NCBI RefSeq assembly: GCF_001661075.1
Contig: NZ_CP014870.1
Location: 6,353,501-6,417,500, forward strand
Direction of reading: 5' to 3'
Length of the DNA: 64,000 nt
Source of the DNA: Pseudomonas silesiensis
GTDB lineage: Bacteria; Pseudomonadota; Gammaproteobacteria; Pseudomonadales; Pseudomonadaceae
Shown here: in pieces, positions 1-12,635 of the stretch
How positions within the stretch are numbered: the stretch's first letter is position 1
How the letters are laid out: every line of letters begins with the position of its first letter
Made by a program: the position numbers and the translations under genes
Notes under the pieces: model-generated
Databases searched by the model: none
The model's input: only the letters and a program-made list of their open reading frames with translations
Told to the model about the DNA's origin: nothing

Positions 1-542
1 TCTGGACGCCAGTGACGGGTACTCGCACTGAAAACGCCTCATATCCTCGCACCGAGTTGCGCGAAACCTATAGCAATGGAGAGCTGCGCAATTGGCTGTA
101 TCCGGACGCCGATAACTCCTTGCGTGCCACGCTGGCGATCAACCAGGTGCCCAGTTCCGGCAAGATCGTCATCGGCCAGATTCACGCTTACAAAAGCCAG
201 AAGCCCATGGTGAAGGTCGAGTACCAGTACAAGACCGAGACGCAGACAGGCAACATTGTCGCCAAAGTACGCATGCGCCCCGATGACGGCGACAGCCGGG
301 TGATCACCATCGCCACCGGCGTGAAGCTGAATCAGCAATTTGCCTACATGATTCACCTGAGCCCCCACGGCGCACTGGGCATCAGTGCGGCGGGCTACAA
401 GTGGGACACCGACATCAGCAAGACCTGGAGCGTCAAGCCGCTGTACTTCAAGGCCGGGGTGTATGTGCAGGACCACACCGGATACACCAGCGAAGGCGGG
501 GAGGTGACGTTTACCAAGCTTGATATTGATCACGATAAATAA
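1..542 (+). CDS. Polysaccharide lyase family 7 (alginate lyase), 3' part
   Basis: The reading frame is open from base 3 and its start lies before the window, so only the last 179 codons are present. Three signature motifs of PL7 alginate lyases appear in the right order: RTELRE near the beginning, QIH (from IGQIHAYKSQKP) in the middle, and YFKAGVYVQ near the end. In this family the Arg, Gln, His and Tyr of these motifs line the active-site cleft of a beta-jelly roll that cleaves alginate (poly-mannuronate/guluronate) by beta-elimination. Any signal peptide would lie in the missing N-terminus. A strong hairpin follows the stop. Family assignment is firm; substrate preference (M or G blocks) cannot be read from this part. 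Confidence 0.9.
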   Translation, partial: WTPVTGTRTENASYPRTELRETYSNGELRNWLYPDADNSLRATLAINQVPSSGKIVIGQIHAYKSQKPMVKVEYQYKTETQTGNIVAKVRMRPDDGDSRVITIATGVKLNQQFAYMIHLSPHGALGISAAGYKWDTDISKTWSVKPLYFKAGVYVQDHTGYTSEGGEVTFTKLDIDHDK

Positions 543-576
543 CTGAATCGTGACCGGGTAACATCCCCCTCATAAA

Positions 577-598
577 AAACCCGCCTCTCGGCGGGTTT
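577..598. terminator. Bidirectional terminator between PL7 lyase and fba
   Basis: Perfect inverted repeat AAACCCGCC / GGCGGGTTT with a four-base TCTC loop. It has an A run on the left and a T run on the right, so it can serve both converging genes. Confidence 0.85.
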
Positions 599-621
599 AA
601 TGTCAATCAAACGCTGGAGGC

Positions 622-1686
622 TTAGTTGACCTTAGCGTTCAACTCACCCTTCAGGTAACGCTGATACATCGCTTCCAGCGAGATCGGCTTGATCTTCGAA
701 GCGTTACCAGCCGTACCAAAGGCTTCATAACGAGCGATGCACACATCACGCATCGCAGTCACGGTCGCGCCGAAGAACTTGCGTGGGTCGAACTCGCTCG
801 GGTTGGTGGCCATCAGGCGACGCATCGCACCGGTGGACGCCAGGCGCAGGTCGGTGTCGATGTTGACCTTGCGCACGCCGTGCTTGATGCCTTCGACGAT
901 TTCTTCTACCGGCACGCCGTAGGTTTCCTTGATGTCGCCACCGTACTGGTTGATGATCGCCAGCCAGTCTTGCGGCACCGAAGACGAACCGTGCATCACC
1001 AGGTGAGTGTTCGGGATGCGCTTGTGGATTTCCTTGATACGGTCGATCGCCAACACGTCGCCGGTAGGTGGCTTGGTGAACTTGTAAGCGCCGTGGCTGG
1101 TGCCGATGGCGATGGCCAGGGCGTCGACCTGCGTGCGCTTGACGAAGTCAGCGGCTTCTTCCGGGTCGGTCAGCATCTGGCTGTGATCCAGAACGCCTTC
1201 GGCGCCGATGCCGTCTTCTTCACCGGCCATGCCGGTTTCCAGCGAACCCAGGCAACCCAGCTCGCCTTCTACCGATACGCCACAGGCGTGAGCCAGGGCT
1301 ACGGTTTGTTGGGTGACGCGGATGTTGTAGTCGTAGTCGGTCGGGGTCTTGCCGTCTTCACCCAGGGAACCGTCCATCATCACCGAGCTGAAGCCCAGTT
1401 GGATGGAGCGCTGGCACACGTCAGGGCTGGTGCCGTGGTCCTGGTGCATGCACACCGGGATGTGCGGGAATTCTTCGATTGCCGCCAGGATCAGGTGACG
1501 CAGGAACGGTGCGCCGGCATATTTGCGAGCACCGGCCGAAGCCTGGACGATCACCGGGGAGTCAGTCTTGTCAGCGGCTTCCATGATCGCGCGCATCTGC
1601 TCAAGGTTGTTGACGTTGAAGGCTGGAACGCCGTAGCCGAATTCGGCTGCGTGGTCCAGCATCTGGCGCATGCTGATAAGTGCCAT
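622..1686 (-). CDS. fba: Fructose-bisphosphate aldolase, class II
   Basis: 354 residues, the usual size for the long class II (type B) aldolases of Pseudomonas. It interconverts fructose-1,6-bisphosphate with dihydroxyacetone phosphate and glyceraldehyde-3-phosphate in the cytoplasm. The start [20 protein letters not shown] is canonical. The metal-binding motif HQDHG is at residues 81-85, followed by the glycine-rich phosphate-binding stretches ([28 protein letters not shown]). It is the last gene of a minus-strand central-carbon block (tkt, epd, pgk, two lipoproteins, fba). As Pseudomonas generally lacks 6-phosphofructokinase, the enzyme probably works mainly in the gluconeogenic direction; this is general knowledge of the genus, not read from the sequence. 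Confidence 0.97.
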   Translation of the reverse strand: MALISMRQMLDHAAEFGYGVPAFNVNNLEQMRAIMEAADKTDSPVIVQASAGARKYAGAPFLRHLILAAIEEFPHIPVCMHQDHGTSPDVCQRSIQLGFSSVMMDGSLGEDGKTPTDYDYNIRVTQQTVALAHACGVSVEGELGCLGSLETGMAGEEDGIGAEGVLDHSQMLTDPEEAADFVKRTQVDALAIAIGTSHGAYKFTKPPTGDVLAIDRIKEIHKRIPNTHLVMHGSSSVPQDWLAIINQYGGDIKETYGVPVEEIVEGIKHGVRKVNIDTDLRLASTGAMRRLMATNPSEFDPRKFFGATVTAMRDVCIARYEAFGTAGNASKIKPISLEAMYQRYLKGELNAKVN

Positions 1687-1804
1687 TGTGTGTGTCTCTC
1701 CCGGTTTAGGGTCGTTAATCGTGTCAGCCTGCCGTAGCGACGGCGGCTATTCAAGTTATTGCAGATCGGGGGTTGGTCCGGGCTGCGAATTCGGTATTCG
1801 ATTT

Positions 1805-1900
1805 CCTGTAGGAGCGAAGCTTGCTCGCGAAAGCGGTCGAACTGCCAACACATGTGTTGAATGTGATGACCTCTTCGCGAGCAAGCTTCGCTCCTACAGG
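1805..1900. repeat. REPIN (paired inverted REP elements)
   Basis: Two REP palindromes of the GTAGGAGCGAAGCTTGCTCG type face each other across a spacer of about 40 bases. The element fills the gap between fba and the MliC-like gene. Confidence 0.85.
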
Positions 1901-1918
1901 TTTAACGCAATCCATCAA

Positions 1919-2251
1919 TTACTCGGCCTTGCAACCGCGGCCGATCAAATCATTGGTGGCAACCCAGTAAGCCAGGCCTTCCTCACCTTTTATGTGAAAT
2001 GCCAGTACGTCGTTGCTGTACAGCGAACCTTCGGCGCCCGGTTCAAGCTTCAAAGGGTAGACCTTATCGGTACCACCCAGGCGAACGTCGACGTCCTTGC
2101 GAGCGGCATCGGTATAGCGCCAAAGCACCTTGGCCTGGCTGTCGCAGGTCCAGGTGGTCCAGCTGTCCGTCGATTCGGCAGGCTTGAACAGGTTCAGACT
2201 GGAGCAACCTGCCAGCAGAGCCAGCGCCGTAATGGCGATAAAACCTTTCAT
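1919..2251 (-). CDS. MliC-like lipoprotein (possible C-type lysozyme inhibitor)
   Basis: 110 residues from the start MKGFIAITALALLAGCSS, chosen because it begins a lipoprotein signal peptide with lipobox LAGC; an upstream in-frame start would add 22 residues that look non-coding. After the lipid-anchored Cys the protein has the MliC layout: a W-x-C strand (WTCDSQAKVLWRY), a central polar beta region (DVDVRLGGTDKVYPL) and a C-terminal Cys (GRGCKAE) likely to form a disulfide. MliC/PliC proteins bind and block c-type lysozyme in the periplasm. The fold match rests on pattern only, so the function is probable rather than certain. It lies between pgk and fba beside a second small lipoprotein. Confidence 0.7.
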   Translation of the reverse strand: MKGFIAITALALLAGCSSLNLFKPAESTDSWTTWTCDSQAKVLWRYTDAARKDVDVRLGGTDKVYPLKLEPGAEGSLYSNDVLAFHIKGEEGLAYWVATNDLIGRGCKAE

Positions 2252-2307
2252 CCATGTTCCTCGACTGACGGCGCACGCCGCCAGCCCTGAGTAAAGTGTC
2301 AGACCCG

Positions 2308-2529
2308 TCAAGGGCAACCATGTTCCTTGGCCGGGGTCTGGGTCTCGTATTTTTCCAGGCCATCAGGCCCGGAACGCTTGTTGATCACCGGGTTGGTTTC
2401 AGCCTGCCAGTCGGCCTGGTAGCAGCCTTTGTCCTGTTCAGACGTCTCGTGCACCGGCGGAGCTTTCGGGTTACTACCGCAAGCCGCCAGCACACCCGCC
2501 GCGATCAACAGCGCTAACGTCTTGACCAT
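2308..2529 (-). CDS. Small lipoprotein of unknown function
   Basis: 73 residues. Start MVKTLALLIAAGVLAACGSNP gives a textbook lipoprotein signal peptide with lipobox LAAC, so the mature protein is only about 55 residues anchored to a membrane. The mature part is polar, with two further Cys (KGCYQADW and EHGCP at the C-terminus). No domain is recognised. It sits between pgk and the MliC-like lipoprotein on the same strand, in the pgk-fba interval where small lipoprotein genes also occur in related pseudomonads as I remember. The gene is convincing because of the signal peptide and position; the role is unknown. Confidence 0.75.
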   Translation of the reverse strand: MVKTLALLIAAGVLAACGSNPKAPPVHETSEQDKGCYQADWQAETNPVINKRSGPDGLEKYETQTPAKEHGCP

Positions 2530-2563
2530 GTGAACACTCCCTTGCCTGGTCAAATGGGCAGCC

Positions 2564-3727
2564 TCAGGCCTTGGCCCGGCTTTCAAGCACTTCAACGGCC
2601 GGCAGCACCTTGCCTTCGACGAATTCGAGGAACGCGCCGCCGCCGGTAGAAATGTAGGAGATTTGATCGGCAACGCCATATTTATCGATGGCTGCCAGAG
2701 TGTCACCGCCGCCGGCGATGGAGAACGCCGAACTTTCAGCGATGGCCTGGGCCAGCACTTTGGTGCCATTACCGAACTGGTCGAATTCGAACACGCCCAC
2801 CGGACCGTTCCACAGGATGGTCTTGGATGACTTCAGCAGCTCGGCGAAATTCGCCGCGGTCTGCGGCCCGATGTCCAGGATCATGTCGTCTGCGGCCACG
2901 TCGGCAATCAGCTTGACGGTAGCGGTCGCGCTTTCAGCGAATTCCTTGGCGACCACCACGTCCACCGGCAGCGGAACGCTGACCTTGGCGGCGATTTCGC
3001 GAGCGGTGTCCAGCAGGTCCGGCTCGTACAGGGACTTGCCCACCGGGTGACCGGCCGCAGCAAGGAAGGTGTTGGCAATGCCGCCGCCGACGATCAGCTG
3101 GTTGCAGATCTGGCTCAGGCTGTTGAGCACGTCGAGTTTGGTCGAAACCTTGGAGCCGGCAACGATAGCGGCCATTGGCTGCGCGGGGGCGCCAAGGGCC
3201 TTGCCCAGAGCATCCAGTTCGGCGGCCAGCAGCGGGCCGGCAGCGGCGACTTTGGCGAACTTGGCCACGCCATGGGTCGAACCCTCGGCGCGGTGAGCGG
3301 TGCCGAAGGCGTCCATCACAAACACGTCGCACAGGGCCGCGTATTGCTTGGCCAGTTCGTCAGCGTTCTTTTTCTCGCCCTTGTTGAAGCGCACGTTTTC
3401 AAACAGCACGATGTCGCCGGCTTTCACGTCGACGCCGCCCAGGTAATCGGACACCAGCGGCACTTCGCGGCCCAGCGCCTTGCTCAGGTAGTCAGCCACT
3501 GGCTTGAGGCTGTTCTCGGCCGAGAACTCGCCTTCGGTCGGACGGCCAAGGTGCGAGCAGACCATCACGGCCGCGCCTTTTTCCAGGGCCAGCTTGATGG
3601 TCGGCAGCGAAGCCAGGATTCGCGCATCGCTGGTGACAACACCGTCCTTGACTGGGACGTTGAGGTCTTCGCGAATCAGTACGCGCTTACCTTGCAGATC
3701 GAGGTCGGTCATCTTCAACACGGTCAT
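2564..3727 (-). CDS. pgk: Phosphoglycerate kinase
   Basis: 387 residues, normal for bacterial PGK. It transfers phosphate between 1,3-bisphosphoglycerate and ADP in glycolysis/gluconeogenesis. Start [26 protein letters not shown] was chosen over an in-frame upstream start because RxDLNVP (residues 19-26) is the conserved N-terminal substrate loop and family members begin just before it. Other hallmarks are the SHLGRP motif, the basic patch [14 protein letters not shown] and the C-terminal nucleotide-domain loop GGGDTLAAI. The gene lies 16 bases after epd on the same strand and is almost certainly cotranscribed with it. Confidence 0.97.
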   Translation of the reverse strand: MTVLKMTDLDLQGKRVLIREDLNVPVKDGVVTSDARILASLPTIKLALEKGAAVMVCSHLGRPTEGEFSAENSLKPVADYLSKALGREVPLVSDYLGGVDVKAGDIVLFENVRFNKGEKKNADELAKQYAALCDVFVMDAFGTAHRAEGSTHGVAKFAKVAAAGPLLAAELDALGKALGAPAQPMAAIVAGSKVSTKLDVLNSLSQICNQLIVGGGIANTFLAAAGHPVGKSLYEPDLLDTAREIAAKVSVPLPVDVVVAKEFAESATATVKLIADVAADDMILDIGPQTAANFAELLKSSKTILWNGPVGVFEFDQFGNGTKVLAQAIAESSAFSIAGGGDTLAAIDKYGVADQISYISTGGGAFLEFVEGKVLPAVEVLESRAKA

Positions 3728-3743
3728 GGGTCGCATTCCTGAG

Positions 3744-4796
3744 TTACTGTTTTTTGGAAATAGCTGCTTGCAGATAGTGTTCTGCAACATCCAGCATTCG
3801 ATTGGCAAAACCCCATTCGTTGTCGAACCAGGCCAGGATGTTCACCAGCCGCGGGCCGGAAACTCGGGTCTGACTGGCATCGACGATGGCCGAATGTGGG
3901 TCATGATTGAAATCACAGCTTGCGTGAGGCAACTCGGTGTAGGCCAGAAGGCCTTTGAGCGGGCCATGGGTGGCGGCCTCGCGCAGAATCCGGTTGACCT
4001 CGGTGGCGTCGGTATCGCTCACGGTCTGCATCGTAATGTCGAGGCAAGACACGTTAACCGTCGGCACCCGCACGGCTTTGGCCTGAATTCGCCCGGCAAG
4101 TTCCGGCAACAGGCGTTCGATGCCACGCGCCAGACCAGTGGACACCGGAATCACCGACTGGAACGCCGATCGGGTGCGGCGCAGGTCTTCGTGGTGATAG
4201 GCGTCAATGACCGGTTGATCGTTCATTGCCGAATGGATGGTGGTGATCGAGACGTATTCCAGACCAATGGCCTGATCCAGCAGGCGCAACAGCGGCACGC
4301 CGCAGTTGGTGGTGCAGGAGGCGTTGGATACCAGCAGCTCGTCGCCGGTCAGGCAATCCTGGTTCACCCCATAGACGATGGTGGCGTCGACATCCGCCTC
4401 GCTGGCCATCGGCTGGGAAAACAGTACCCGCGGCGCGCCGGCATCAAGGAAACGCTGGCCATCTTCACGGGTGTGGTAAGCGCCGGAGCACTCCAGCACC
4501 AGATCGACGCCCAGCGACGCCCAATCGATGCCTTCGGGGGTGGCACTGCGCAGGACCTTCACGCAGTCGCCATTAATATGCAGACAATCGCCTTCAACCC
4601 TCACTTCGCCGGGAAAACGCCCGTGGGTGGAGTCGAAGCGTGTCAGGTATTCGATGCTGGCCATGTCGGCCAGATCGTTGATCGCGACAATTTCAAACCC
4701 GGCCTTTGCCCCTCGCTCGAACAAAGCGCGCAAGACGCAACGACCAATCCGGCCGTAGCCGTTGAGTGCAACTTTGTAGGGACGCGGTTGAGGCAT
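3744..4796 (-). CDS. epd: D-erythrose-4-phosphate dehydrogenase
   Basis: 350 residues, start [29 protein letters not shown]. It belongs to the GAPDH superfamily: the N-terminal Rossmann motif NGYGRIGR binds NAD and the catalytic Cys lies in [14 protein letters not shown]. Epd oxidises erythrose-4-phosphate to 4-phosphoerythronate for pyridoxal 5'-phosphate synthesis. The call as epd rather than gap rests on context (between tkt, which makes and uses erythrose-4-phosphate, and pgk) and overall resemblance to Epd. An upstream in-frame extension runs into REP DNA and is not coding. A GAPDH-type activity cannot be fully excluded from sequence alone. Confidence 0.9.
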   Translation of the reverse strand: MPQPRPYKVALNGYGRIGRCVLRALFERGAKAGFEIVAINDLADMASIEYLTRFDSTHGRFPGEVRVEGDCLHINGDCVKVLRSATPEGIDWASLGVDLVLECSGAYHTREDGQRFLDAGAPRVLFSQPMASEADVDATIVYGVNQDCLTGDELLVSNASCTTNCGVPLLRLLDQAIGLEYVSITTIHSAMNDQPVIDAYHHEDLRRTRSAFQSVIPVSTGLARGIERLLPELAGRIQAKAVRVPTVNVSCLDITMQTVSDTDATEVNRILREAATHGPLKGLLAYTELPHASCDFNHDPHSAIVDASQTRVSGPRLVNILAWFDNEWGFANRMLDVAEHYLQAAISKKQ

Positions 4797-4850
4797 GGGG
4801 TTCTCGATTACCGTGGTGAATCCGTCAGTTCTGCGTTGAATGTTCAATTG

Positions 4851-4937
4851 CCTTCGCGGGCAAGCCTCGCTCCTACAGGTTTTCGGTTGTTTTGAAAAAC
4901 AACGCAATCCTTGTAGGAGCGAGGCTTGCCCGCGAAG
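4851..4937. repeat. REPIN (paired inverted REP elements)
   Basis: Inverted pair of REP cores containing GTAGGAGCGAGGCTTGCCCG, lying between epd and tkt on the minus-strand transcript. Confidence 0.85.
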
Positions 4938-4967
4938 ACGTCAGCCCGGACAACGCAACTGTCGGAT

Positions 4968-6965
4968 TTAGTCTTCCAGCAGCTCTTCAGCCTGACCCAG
5001 GATGTTTTCCAGGGTAAAGCCAAACTCTTCGAACAAGGCTGGCGCAGGCGCCGACTCGCCGTAGGTGGTCATGCCGATCACGCGGCCTTCCAGGCCCACG
5101 TACTTGTACCAGTAGTCCGCATGGGCGGCTTCGATGGCGATACGGGCGCTGACCTGCAACGGCAGAACCGCTTGCTTGTAGTCGGCATCCTGAGCATCGA
5201 ACACGCTGGTGCAAGGCATCGAAACAACACGCACTTTGCGACCCTGTTCGGTCAGCTTGTCGTAAGCCTGAACCGCCAGGCCGACTTCGGAACCGGTAGA
5301 GATCAGGATCAGCTCAGGCTCGCCGTCGCAGTCCTTCAACACGTAACCGCCACGGGCGATGTCGGCGATCTGGAACGCATTGCGGGTTTGGTGCTGCAGG
5401 TTCTGACGCGAGAAAATCAGCGCCGAAGGGCCGTCCTTGCGTTCCAGAGCCATTTTCCAGCACACCGCTGATTCAACGGCATCGGCTGGACGCCAGGTGT
5501 CGAGGTTCGGCGTGCTGCGCAGGCTGGTCAGTTGCTCGATCGGCTGGTGAGTCGGGCCGTCTTCGCCCAGGCCGATGGAGTCGTGGGTGTAGACGAACAC
5601 CACGCGCTTCTTCATCAGCGAAGCCATGCGTACCGCGTTGCGCGCATATTCCATGAACATCAGGAAGGTCGCGCCGTACGGCACCAGGCCGCCGTGCAGG
5701 GTCACGCCGTTCATGATCGCGCTCATGCCGAATTCGCGAACGCCGTAGTACATGTAGTTGCCGCTGGCATCTTCAGCCGTGACACCTTTGCAACCTTTCC
5801 ACAGGGTCAGGTTGGAACCGGCCAGGTCAGCCGAACCGCCCAGCAGCTCCGGCAACAGCGGGCCATAGGCATTCAGGGCGTTCTGGCTGGCTTTACGGCT
5901 GGCGATGGTTTCGCCCTTGGCCGCCACTTCAGCGATGTAGGCATCGGCCTTCTCGGAGAAGTCAGCCGGCAGATCGCCGCTCAGACGACGAACCAGCTCG
6001 TTGGCCAGTTCAGGGAAGGCAGCGGAGTAGTCCGCGAAACGTTGATCCCACTCGGCTTCCGCCGCGCGACCGGTTTCCCTGGCGTCCCACTCGGCGTAGA
6101 TATCGGCCGGGATTTCGAACGGACCGTGGTTCCAGTTCAGCGCAGTGCGGGTCAGGGCGATTTCCGCGTCACCCAGAGGGGCACCGTGGCAGTCTTCCTT
6201 GCCTTGCTTGTTCGGCGAACCGAAACCGATGGTGGTCTTGCAGCAGATCAGGGTCGGTTGCTCGCTTTTGCGCGCGGTCTCGATCGCGGTCTTGATTTCT
6301 TCCGGGTCGTGACCGTCGACGTTGCGAATCACCTGCCAGTTGTAGGCTTCGAAACGCTTGGGCGTGTCGTCGGTGAACCAGCCTTCGACTTCGCCGTCGA
6401 TGGAGATGCCGTTGTCATCGTAGAAGGCGATCAGCTTGCCCAGGCCCAAGGTACCGGCAAGCGAGCCGACCTCGTGGGAAATGCCTTCCATCATGCAGCC
6501 ATCGCCGAGGAACACGTAGGTGTGGTGATCGACAACGTTGTGGCCTGGACGGTTGAACTGCGCCGCCAGGACTTTTTCTGCCAGGGCGAAACCCACGGCA
6601 TTGGCCAGGCCCTGGCCCAGTGGACCGGTGGTGGTTTCCACGCCAGGGGTGTAGCCGAATTCCGGGTGACCCGGGGTGCGACTGTGCAGCTGGCGGAAGT
6701 TTTTCAGGTCATCGATCGACAGGTCGTAGCCGGTCAGGTGCAGCAGCGAATAAATCAACATCGAGCCGTGACCGTTGGACAGCACGAAGCGGTCACGGTC
6801 GGCGAACGAAGGATTGCTCGGGTTGTGCTTGAGGTAGTCGCGCCAAAGCACTTCGGCGATATCCGCCATACCCATAGGGGCACCGGGATGGCCGCTGTTG
6901 GCTTTTTGCACGGCATCCATGCTGAGGGCACGAATGGCGTTGGCACGCTCACGACGGCTAGGCAT
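4968..6965 (-). CDS. tkt: Transketolase
   Basis: 665 residues, the usual length. Transfers two-carbon units between sugar phosphates in the non-oxidative pentose phosphate pathway using thiamine diphosphate. Start [20 protein letters not shown]. Visible hallmarks are [11 protein letters not shown] (residues 25-35), the thiamine-diphosphate motif beginning GDGCMMEG and the transketolase motif around [17 protein letters not shown]. It is the first gene of the minus-strand tkt-epd-pgk-fba series and is divergent from the ArsR-methyltransferase regulator; the 273-base shared upstream region carries a 24-bp palindrome that might also influence tkt. Confidence 0.97.
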   Translation of the reverse strand: MPSRRERANAIRALSMDAVQKANSGHPGAPMGMADIAEVLWRDYLKHNPSNPSFADRDRFVLSNGHGSMLIYSLLHLTGYDLSIDDLKNFRQLHSRTPGHPEFGYTPGVETTTGPLGQGLANAVGFALAEKVLAAQFNRPGHNVVDHHTYVFLGDGCMMEGISHEVGSLAGTLGLGKLIAFYDDNGISIDGEVEGWFTDDTPKRFEAYNWQVIRNVDGHDPEEIKTAIETARKSEQPTLICCKTTIGFGSPNKQGKEDCHGAPLGDAEIALTRTALNWNHGPFEIPADIYAEWDARETGRAAEAEWDQRFADYSAAFPELANELVRRLSGDLPADFSEKADAYIAEVAAKGETIASRKASQNALNAYGPLLPELLGGSADLAGSNLTLWKGCKGVTAEDASGNYMYYGVREFGMSAIMNGVTLHGGLVPYGATFLMFMEYARNAVRMASLMKKRVVFVYTHDSIGLGEDGPTHQPIEQLTSLRSTPNLDTWRPADAVESAVCWKMALERKDGPSALIFSRQNLQHQTRNAFQIADIARGGYVLKDCDGEPELILISTGSEVGLAVQAYDKLTEQGRKVRVVSMPCTSVFDAQDADYKQAVLPLQVSARIAIEAAHADYWYKYVGLEGRVIGMTTYGESAPAPALFEEFGFTLENILGQAEELLED

Positions 6966-7173
6966 CGCTGTTCTCCTGCGGGTTCTGAATCGAGAATGAA
7001 TAAAACGAAACGGAAAAAAGGCGAGCATTTTCCCTCACCCACCGGCCTCGGGGCAATGACAGATAATCATCTGAAGAGGTTTTTCCAATGGATAACCCTG
7101 TATTCGACTGATGAAACCTTTCCGCAATTCGTCTGTTGACTGAATCCGGCCCTGAGAAGTGCCATCTATCGTT

Positions 7174-7197
7174 CAATATCAAAACTTTTTGATATTG
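7174..7197. promoter_or_regulatory. 24-bp perfect palindrome, probable operator of the ArsR-type regulator
   Basis: CAATATCAAAA, CT, TTTTGATATTG: 11-bp arms with a two-base centre, 42 bases before the start codon of the regulator gene. The site is AT-rich in GC-rich surroundings, as expected for an ArsR-family dimer site. A possible promoter (TTGCGA, 17 bases, TAGACT) lies just downstream at 7201-7229. The SahR/SAH link is inference from gene context. Confidence 0.75.
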
Positions 7198-7238
7198 CCC
7201 TTGCGATGCATTCTGAGCGTCACTAGACTGCTGGCCCT

Positions 7239-8234
7239 ATGAATTTACGCGCGCGCTCCATTCGTCATGACCCTTGCGATGGGCTGTCGGCCCTGTGCAA
7301 GGCCGGTGGCGATCCTCTGCGCCTGACAGTATTGCGCGCGCTGGCCAACGACTCGTTCGGCGTGTTGGAACTGGCGCAAATCTTCGGCATCGGCCAGTCG
7401 GGCATGAGTCATCATCTCAAGGTACTGGCCCAGGCCGACCTGGTGGCCACCCGCCGTGAAGGCAATGCGATTTTTTACCGCCGCGCCCTGCCCCACACCG
7501 ATCTGCCGGGTGGCAAGCTGCATGCCGCGCTGCTGGAAGAAGTGGATAGCCTGAGCTTGCCTGCTGACGTGCAGTCGCGCATCGCTCAGGTCCATGGACA
7601 ACGAGCCGCGGCCAGCCAGGACTTTTTCTCACGGGTGGCGGAGAAGTTTCGTGCCCAGCAAGACTTGATCGCCGGCCTGTCGCAATACCGCGAAAGCGTG
7701 GTGGCATTGCTCGACAAGCTGAGTTTCAACCCAGGCGCCACCGCCATTGAAGTCGGCCCCGGCGACGGCGCCTTTCTGCCGGAGCTGGCGCGCCGCTTCA
7801 CCCAGGTCACGGCGCTGGACAACAGCCCGGCCATGCTCGAACTGGCGCGCCAGGTCTGCGAACGCGAGTCCCTGCCTAACGTCAGCCTGCAACTGGCCGA
7901 TGCATTGAACGGTGTGAGCCTCAAGGCCGATTGCGTCGTACTGAACATGGTGCTGCACCACTTTGCCGCGCCGGCCGATGCGCTCAAGCACATGGCCGGC
8001 CTGCTGCACCCGGGCGGCAGCCTGTTAGTCACAGAGTTATGTAGCCACAACCAGAGTTGGGCCAGGGAGGCCTGCGGTGATCTCTGGTTGGGGTTTGAAC
8101 AGGACGATCTCGCCCGTTGGGCCACCGCCGCGGGACTCGTTCCCGGGGAAAGTCTCTATGTAGGCTTACGTAATGGTTTCCAGATTCAGGTCCGCCATTT
8201 TCAGCGACCGACTGGCGACACTCACCATCGGTAA
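7239..8234 (+). CDS. ArsR-family regulator fused to a SAM-dependent methyltransferase domain (SahR-like)
   Basis: 331 residues. The N-terminus (about 20-95) is a winged helix of ArsR type with recognition helix QSGMSHHLKVL at 53-63. The C-terminal two thirds is a class I methyltransferase fold with SAM motif EVGPGDG at 171-177, acidic motif II (VTALDNSPAMLELA) and a post-motif VLNMVLHHF. No cluster of metal-binding cysteines is visible, so arsenic or zinc sensing is unlikely. It precedes metK by 18 bases and is probably cotranscribed with it. ArsR-type SahR proteins are known to control SAM-cycle genes in Proteobacteria in response to SAH; by context this is a candidate, the methyltransferase domain being a plausible SAM/SAH sensor. 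Ligand and catalysis are unproven. Confidence 0.85.
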   Translation: MNLRARSIRHDPCDGLSALCKAGGDPLRLTVLRALANDSFGVLELAQIFGIGQSGMSHHLKVLAQADLVATRREGNAIFYRRALPHTDLPGGKLHAALLEEVDSLSLPADVQSRIAQVHGQRAAASQDFFSRVAEKFRAQQDLIAGLSQYRESVVALLDKLSFNPGATAIEVGPGDGAFLPELARRFTQVTALDNSPAMLELARQVCERESLPNVSLQLADALNGVSLKADCVVLNMVLHHFAAPADALKHMAGLLHPGGSLLVTELCSHNQSWAREACGDLWLGFEQDDLARWATAAGLVPGESLYVGLRNGFQIQVRHFQRPTGDTHHR

Positions 8235-8252
8235 ATTCAGGAAAAAATCGAG

Positions 8253-9443
<1,191 letters not shown>

Positions 9444-9460
9444 GGCTTTCCTGGCAGTAC

Positions 9461-9496
9461 AAAAGCCCCGCACGGTTCGTCGTGCGGGGTTTTTTA
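9461..9496 (+). terminator. Intrinsic terminator after metK
   Basis: Perfect nine-base-pair stem CCCCGCACG / CGTGCGGGG, preceded by AAAAG and followed by a run of six T. Confidence 0.9.
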
Positions 9497-9593
9497 TTGT
9501 CTTTCGCTTCACATCGTGTCGCCGCTTTCGCCGGAACGCCGCCCGGAGTAAGCCGATCCAGGTGAGCGCTGGATTCGTGGACGACGCAGATCC

Positions 9594-9620
9594 ACTGTGG
9601 GAGCGAGCTTGCTCGCGAAG
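9594..9620 (+). repeat. Single REP element
   Basis: A lone GTGGGAGCGAGCTTGCTCGC palindrome without an inverted partner, in the metK-ligB gap. Confidence 0.7.
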
Positions 9621-9724
9621 AGGCCAGCCAGATCACCACAGAAACACCAGGCAAAACACCCACCCTGCTCGCCAGCCAATACTGACTAACCTTCGAACAT
9701 CCCCAACGAGCAAGGACGCTCTAG

Positions 9725-11413
<1,689 letters not shown>

Positions 11414-11500
11414 TGCCCGTCCACCTCGGAACCCAATGGTGCCGGCGGGCTCAAACGATCCATCGCCACATCGACCCGATTGCCTTCACATGGAGCTTTT

Positions 11501-11896
11501 ATGAAACTTCTTTCACACCTCGCCCTGTTGACCCTATGCAGTGTGATGGCCGCTCCGCTGATGGCCGCCGAAGAAGCTCCGGGCCTGACCGGATGCGCCG
11601 CCAAGAAGCAGGGCATCATCAACCAGATCGAACTGGCCAAATCCCGCGGCAACGCCGATCAACAGGCTGGCCTGGAAACGGCTCTGAGCGAGGTCACCGC
11701 CAACTGCACCGATGCCTCCCTGAAGAAAGAGCGGGAGAACAAGGTGCTCGACGCCAAGCACGAAGTCAGCCAGCGCCAGGCCGACCTCGACAAGGCGATG
11801 AAGAAGGGCGATGCAGAGAAAATCAACAAACGCAAAGACAAACTCGCAGAGTCCCGCAAGGAGTTGCAGGAAGCGCTCGACGAACTGGATAAGTGA
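11501..11896 (+). CDS. DUF1090 family periplasmic protein
   Basis: 131 residues beginning MKLLSHLALLTLCSVMAAPLMAAEEAP, a standard signal peptide with a likely cleavage after AAPLMA. The mature part has two Cys (GCAAKK, ANCTD) and then a long Lys/Glu/Gln-rich stretch with coiled-coil character (residues about 70-131, rich in RQADLDKAMKK and KLAESRKELQEALDEL). This is the layout of the YqjC/DUF1090 family, small periplasmic proteins of unknown function. Start chosen at the ATG that begins the signal peptide; an upstream in-frame start would add seven residues. A REPIN begins three bases after the stop codon. Confidence 0.85.
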   Translation: MKLLSHLALLTLCSVMAAPLMAAEEAPGLTGCAAKKQGIINQIELAKSRGNADQQAGLETALSEVTANCTDASLKKERENKVLDAKHEVSQRQADLDKAMKKGDAEKINKRKDKLAESRKELQEALDELDK

Positions 11897-11899
11897 CCC

Positions 11900-12022
11900 C
11901 TTGTAGGAGCGAGCGATGCGGCGACCCGACTTGCCCGCGAAGAACGATAACGCGGTGTACCTGACAGACCGGGGCGTTCCTTTCGCGGGCAAGTCGGGTC
12001 GCCGCATCGCTCGCTCCTACAG
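11900..12022. repeat. REPIN, long-arm type
   Basis: Inverted pair with extended arms that include a GCGGCGACCCGACTTGCCCGC block. It lies between the convergent DUF1090 and cytochrome c' genes and could act as their transcript end. Confidence 0.85.
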
Positions 12023-12058
12023 TGGGAAACGATCGACCCGGTCATGAACACCATCAGA

Positions 12059-12508
12059 TCAATGATCCCGAAACTCTTTATGGCAAGCACTGCAGGCATC
12101 TTCGACTTTCTGCACGGCCGGCCCCAGGTTACTGGCCTTGTAGGGCTGAACCTTGCTGGCAACCACCAGGTCACCAGTGGCGGCTTCAAGGCTGCGGGCC
12201 AATTCCTGGAAGCGTGCCTGCTGCTGCCAGACATCATCCTTGGCGCTGGTGTGATCTTCTTCGCGCACCTGGGGGAAATGTTTCCACGGCTCACGAGACA
12301 GGGTATCCAGTTTCACCGCCCCCTCAGCGAATCGCCCGCCGTCGAATGGAATACGGCCACGCAACATGCCGCCAAGGTCTTCACTGGTCTTGAGCATTTG
12401 CTTGAAGATCGCCTTGCGCTGGCCCAGCGGCGAATTGGGGTCCACACCGCCGCACGCGGACAAGGTCAGGCAGGCCAGCAATACAATGGAAAGTCTTTTA
12501 AAAGTCAT
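12059..12508 (-). CDS. Cytochrome c' family lipoprotein
   Basis: 149 residues. The N-terminus MTFKRLSIVLLACLTLSACGG is a lipoprotein signal peptide with lipobox LSAC, so the protein is probably membrane-anchored. The remainder is helical, with the haem attachment motif CSACH at 139-143, ten residues from the C-terminus, which is the hallmark position of cytochrome c' (a four-helix bundle with C-terminal haem). Cytochromes c' bind NO and CO and can help protect against nitrosative stress; whether this one does is not shown. It is convergent with DUF1090 and divergent from mltA. Confidence 0.88.
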   Translation of the reverse strand: MTFKRLSIVLLACLTLSACGGVDPNSPLGQRKAIFKQMLKTSEDLGGMLRGRIPFDGGRFAEGAVKLDTLSREPWKHFPQVREEDHTSAKDDVWQQQARFQELARSLEAATGDLVVASKVQPYKASNLGPAVQKVEDACSACHKEFRDH

Positions 12509-12635
12509 GGTGGCTTCAGGTCACTGGAAACGGCGGCCAGTATCCTCGCGTCACCCGCAAACACCAATAGCCCTATTATCAATACGGGTTGCATGAGCGC
12601 AGTTAGCACTCAGGCAACCGCAAAGGAATTACTCC

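Noticed and set aside
7174..7197. Intrinsic terminator
   Set aside because: The palindrome is AT-rich, lacks a GC stem and stands in a divergent promoter region, so an operator is more likely.
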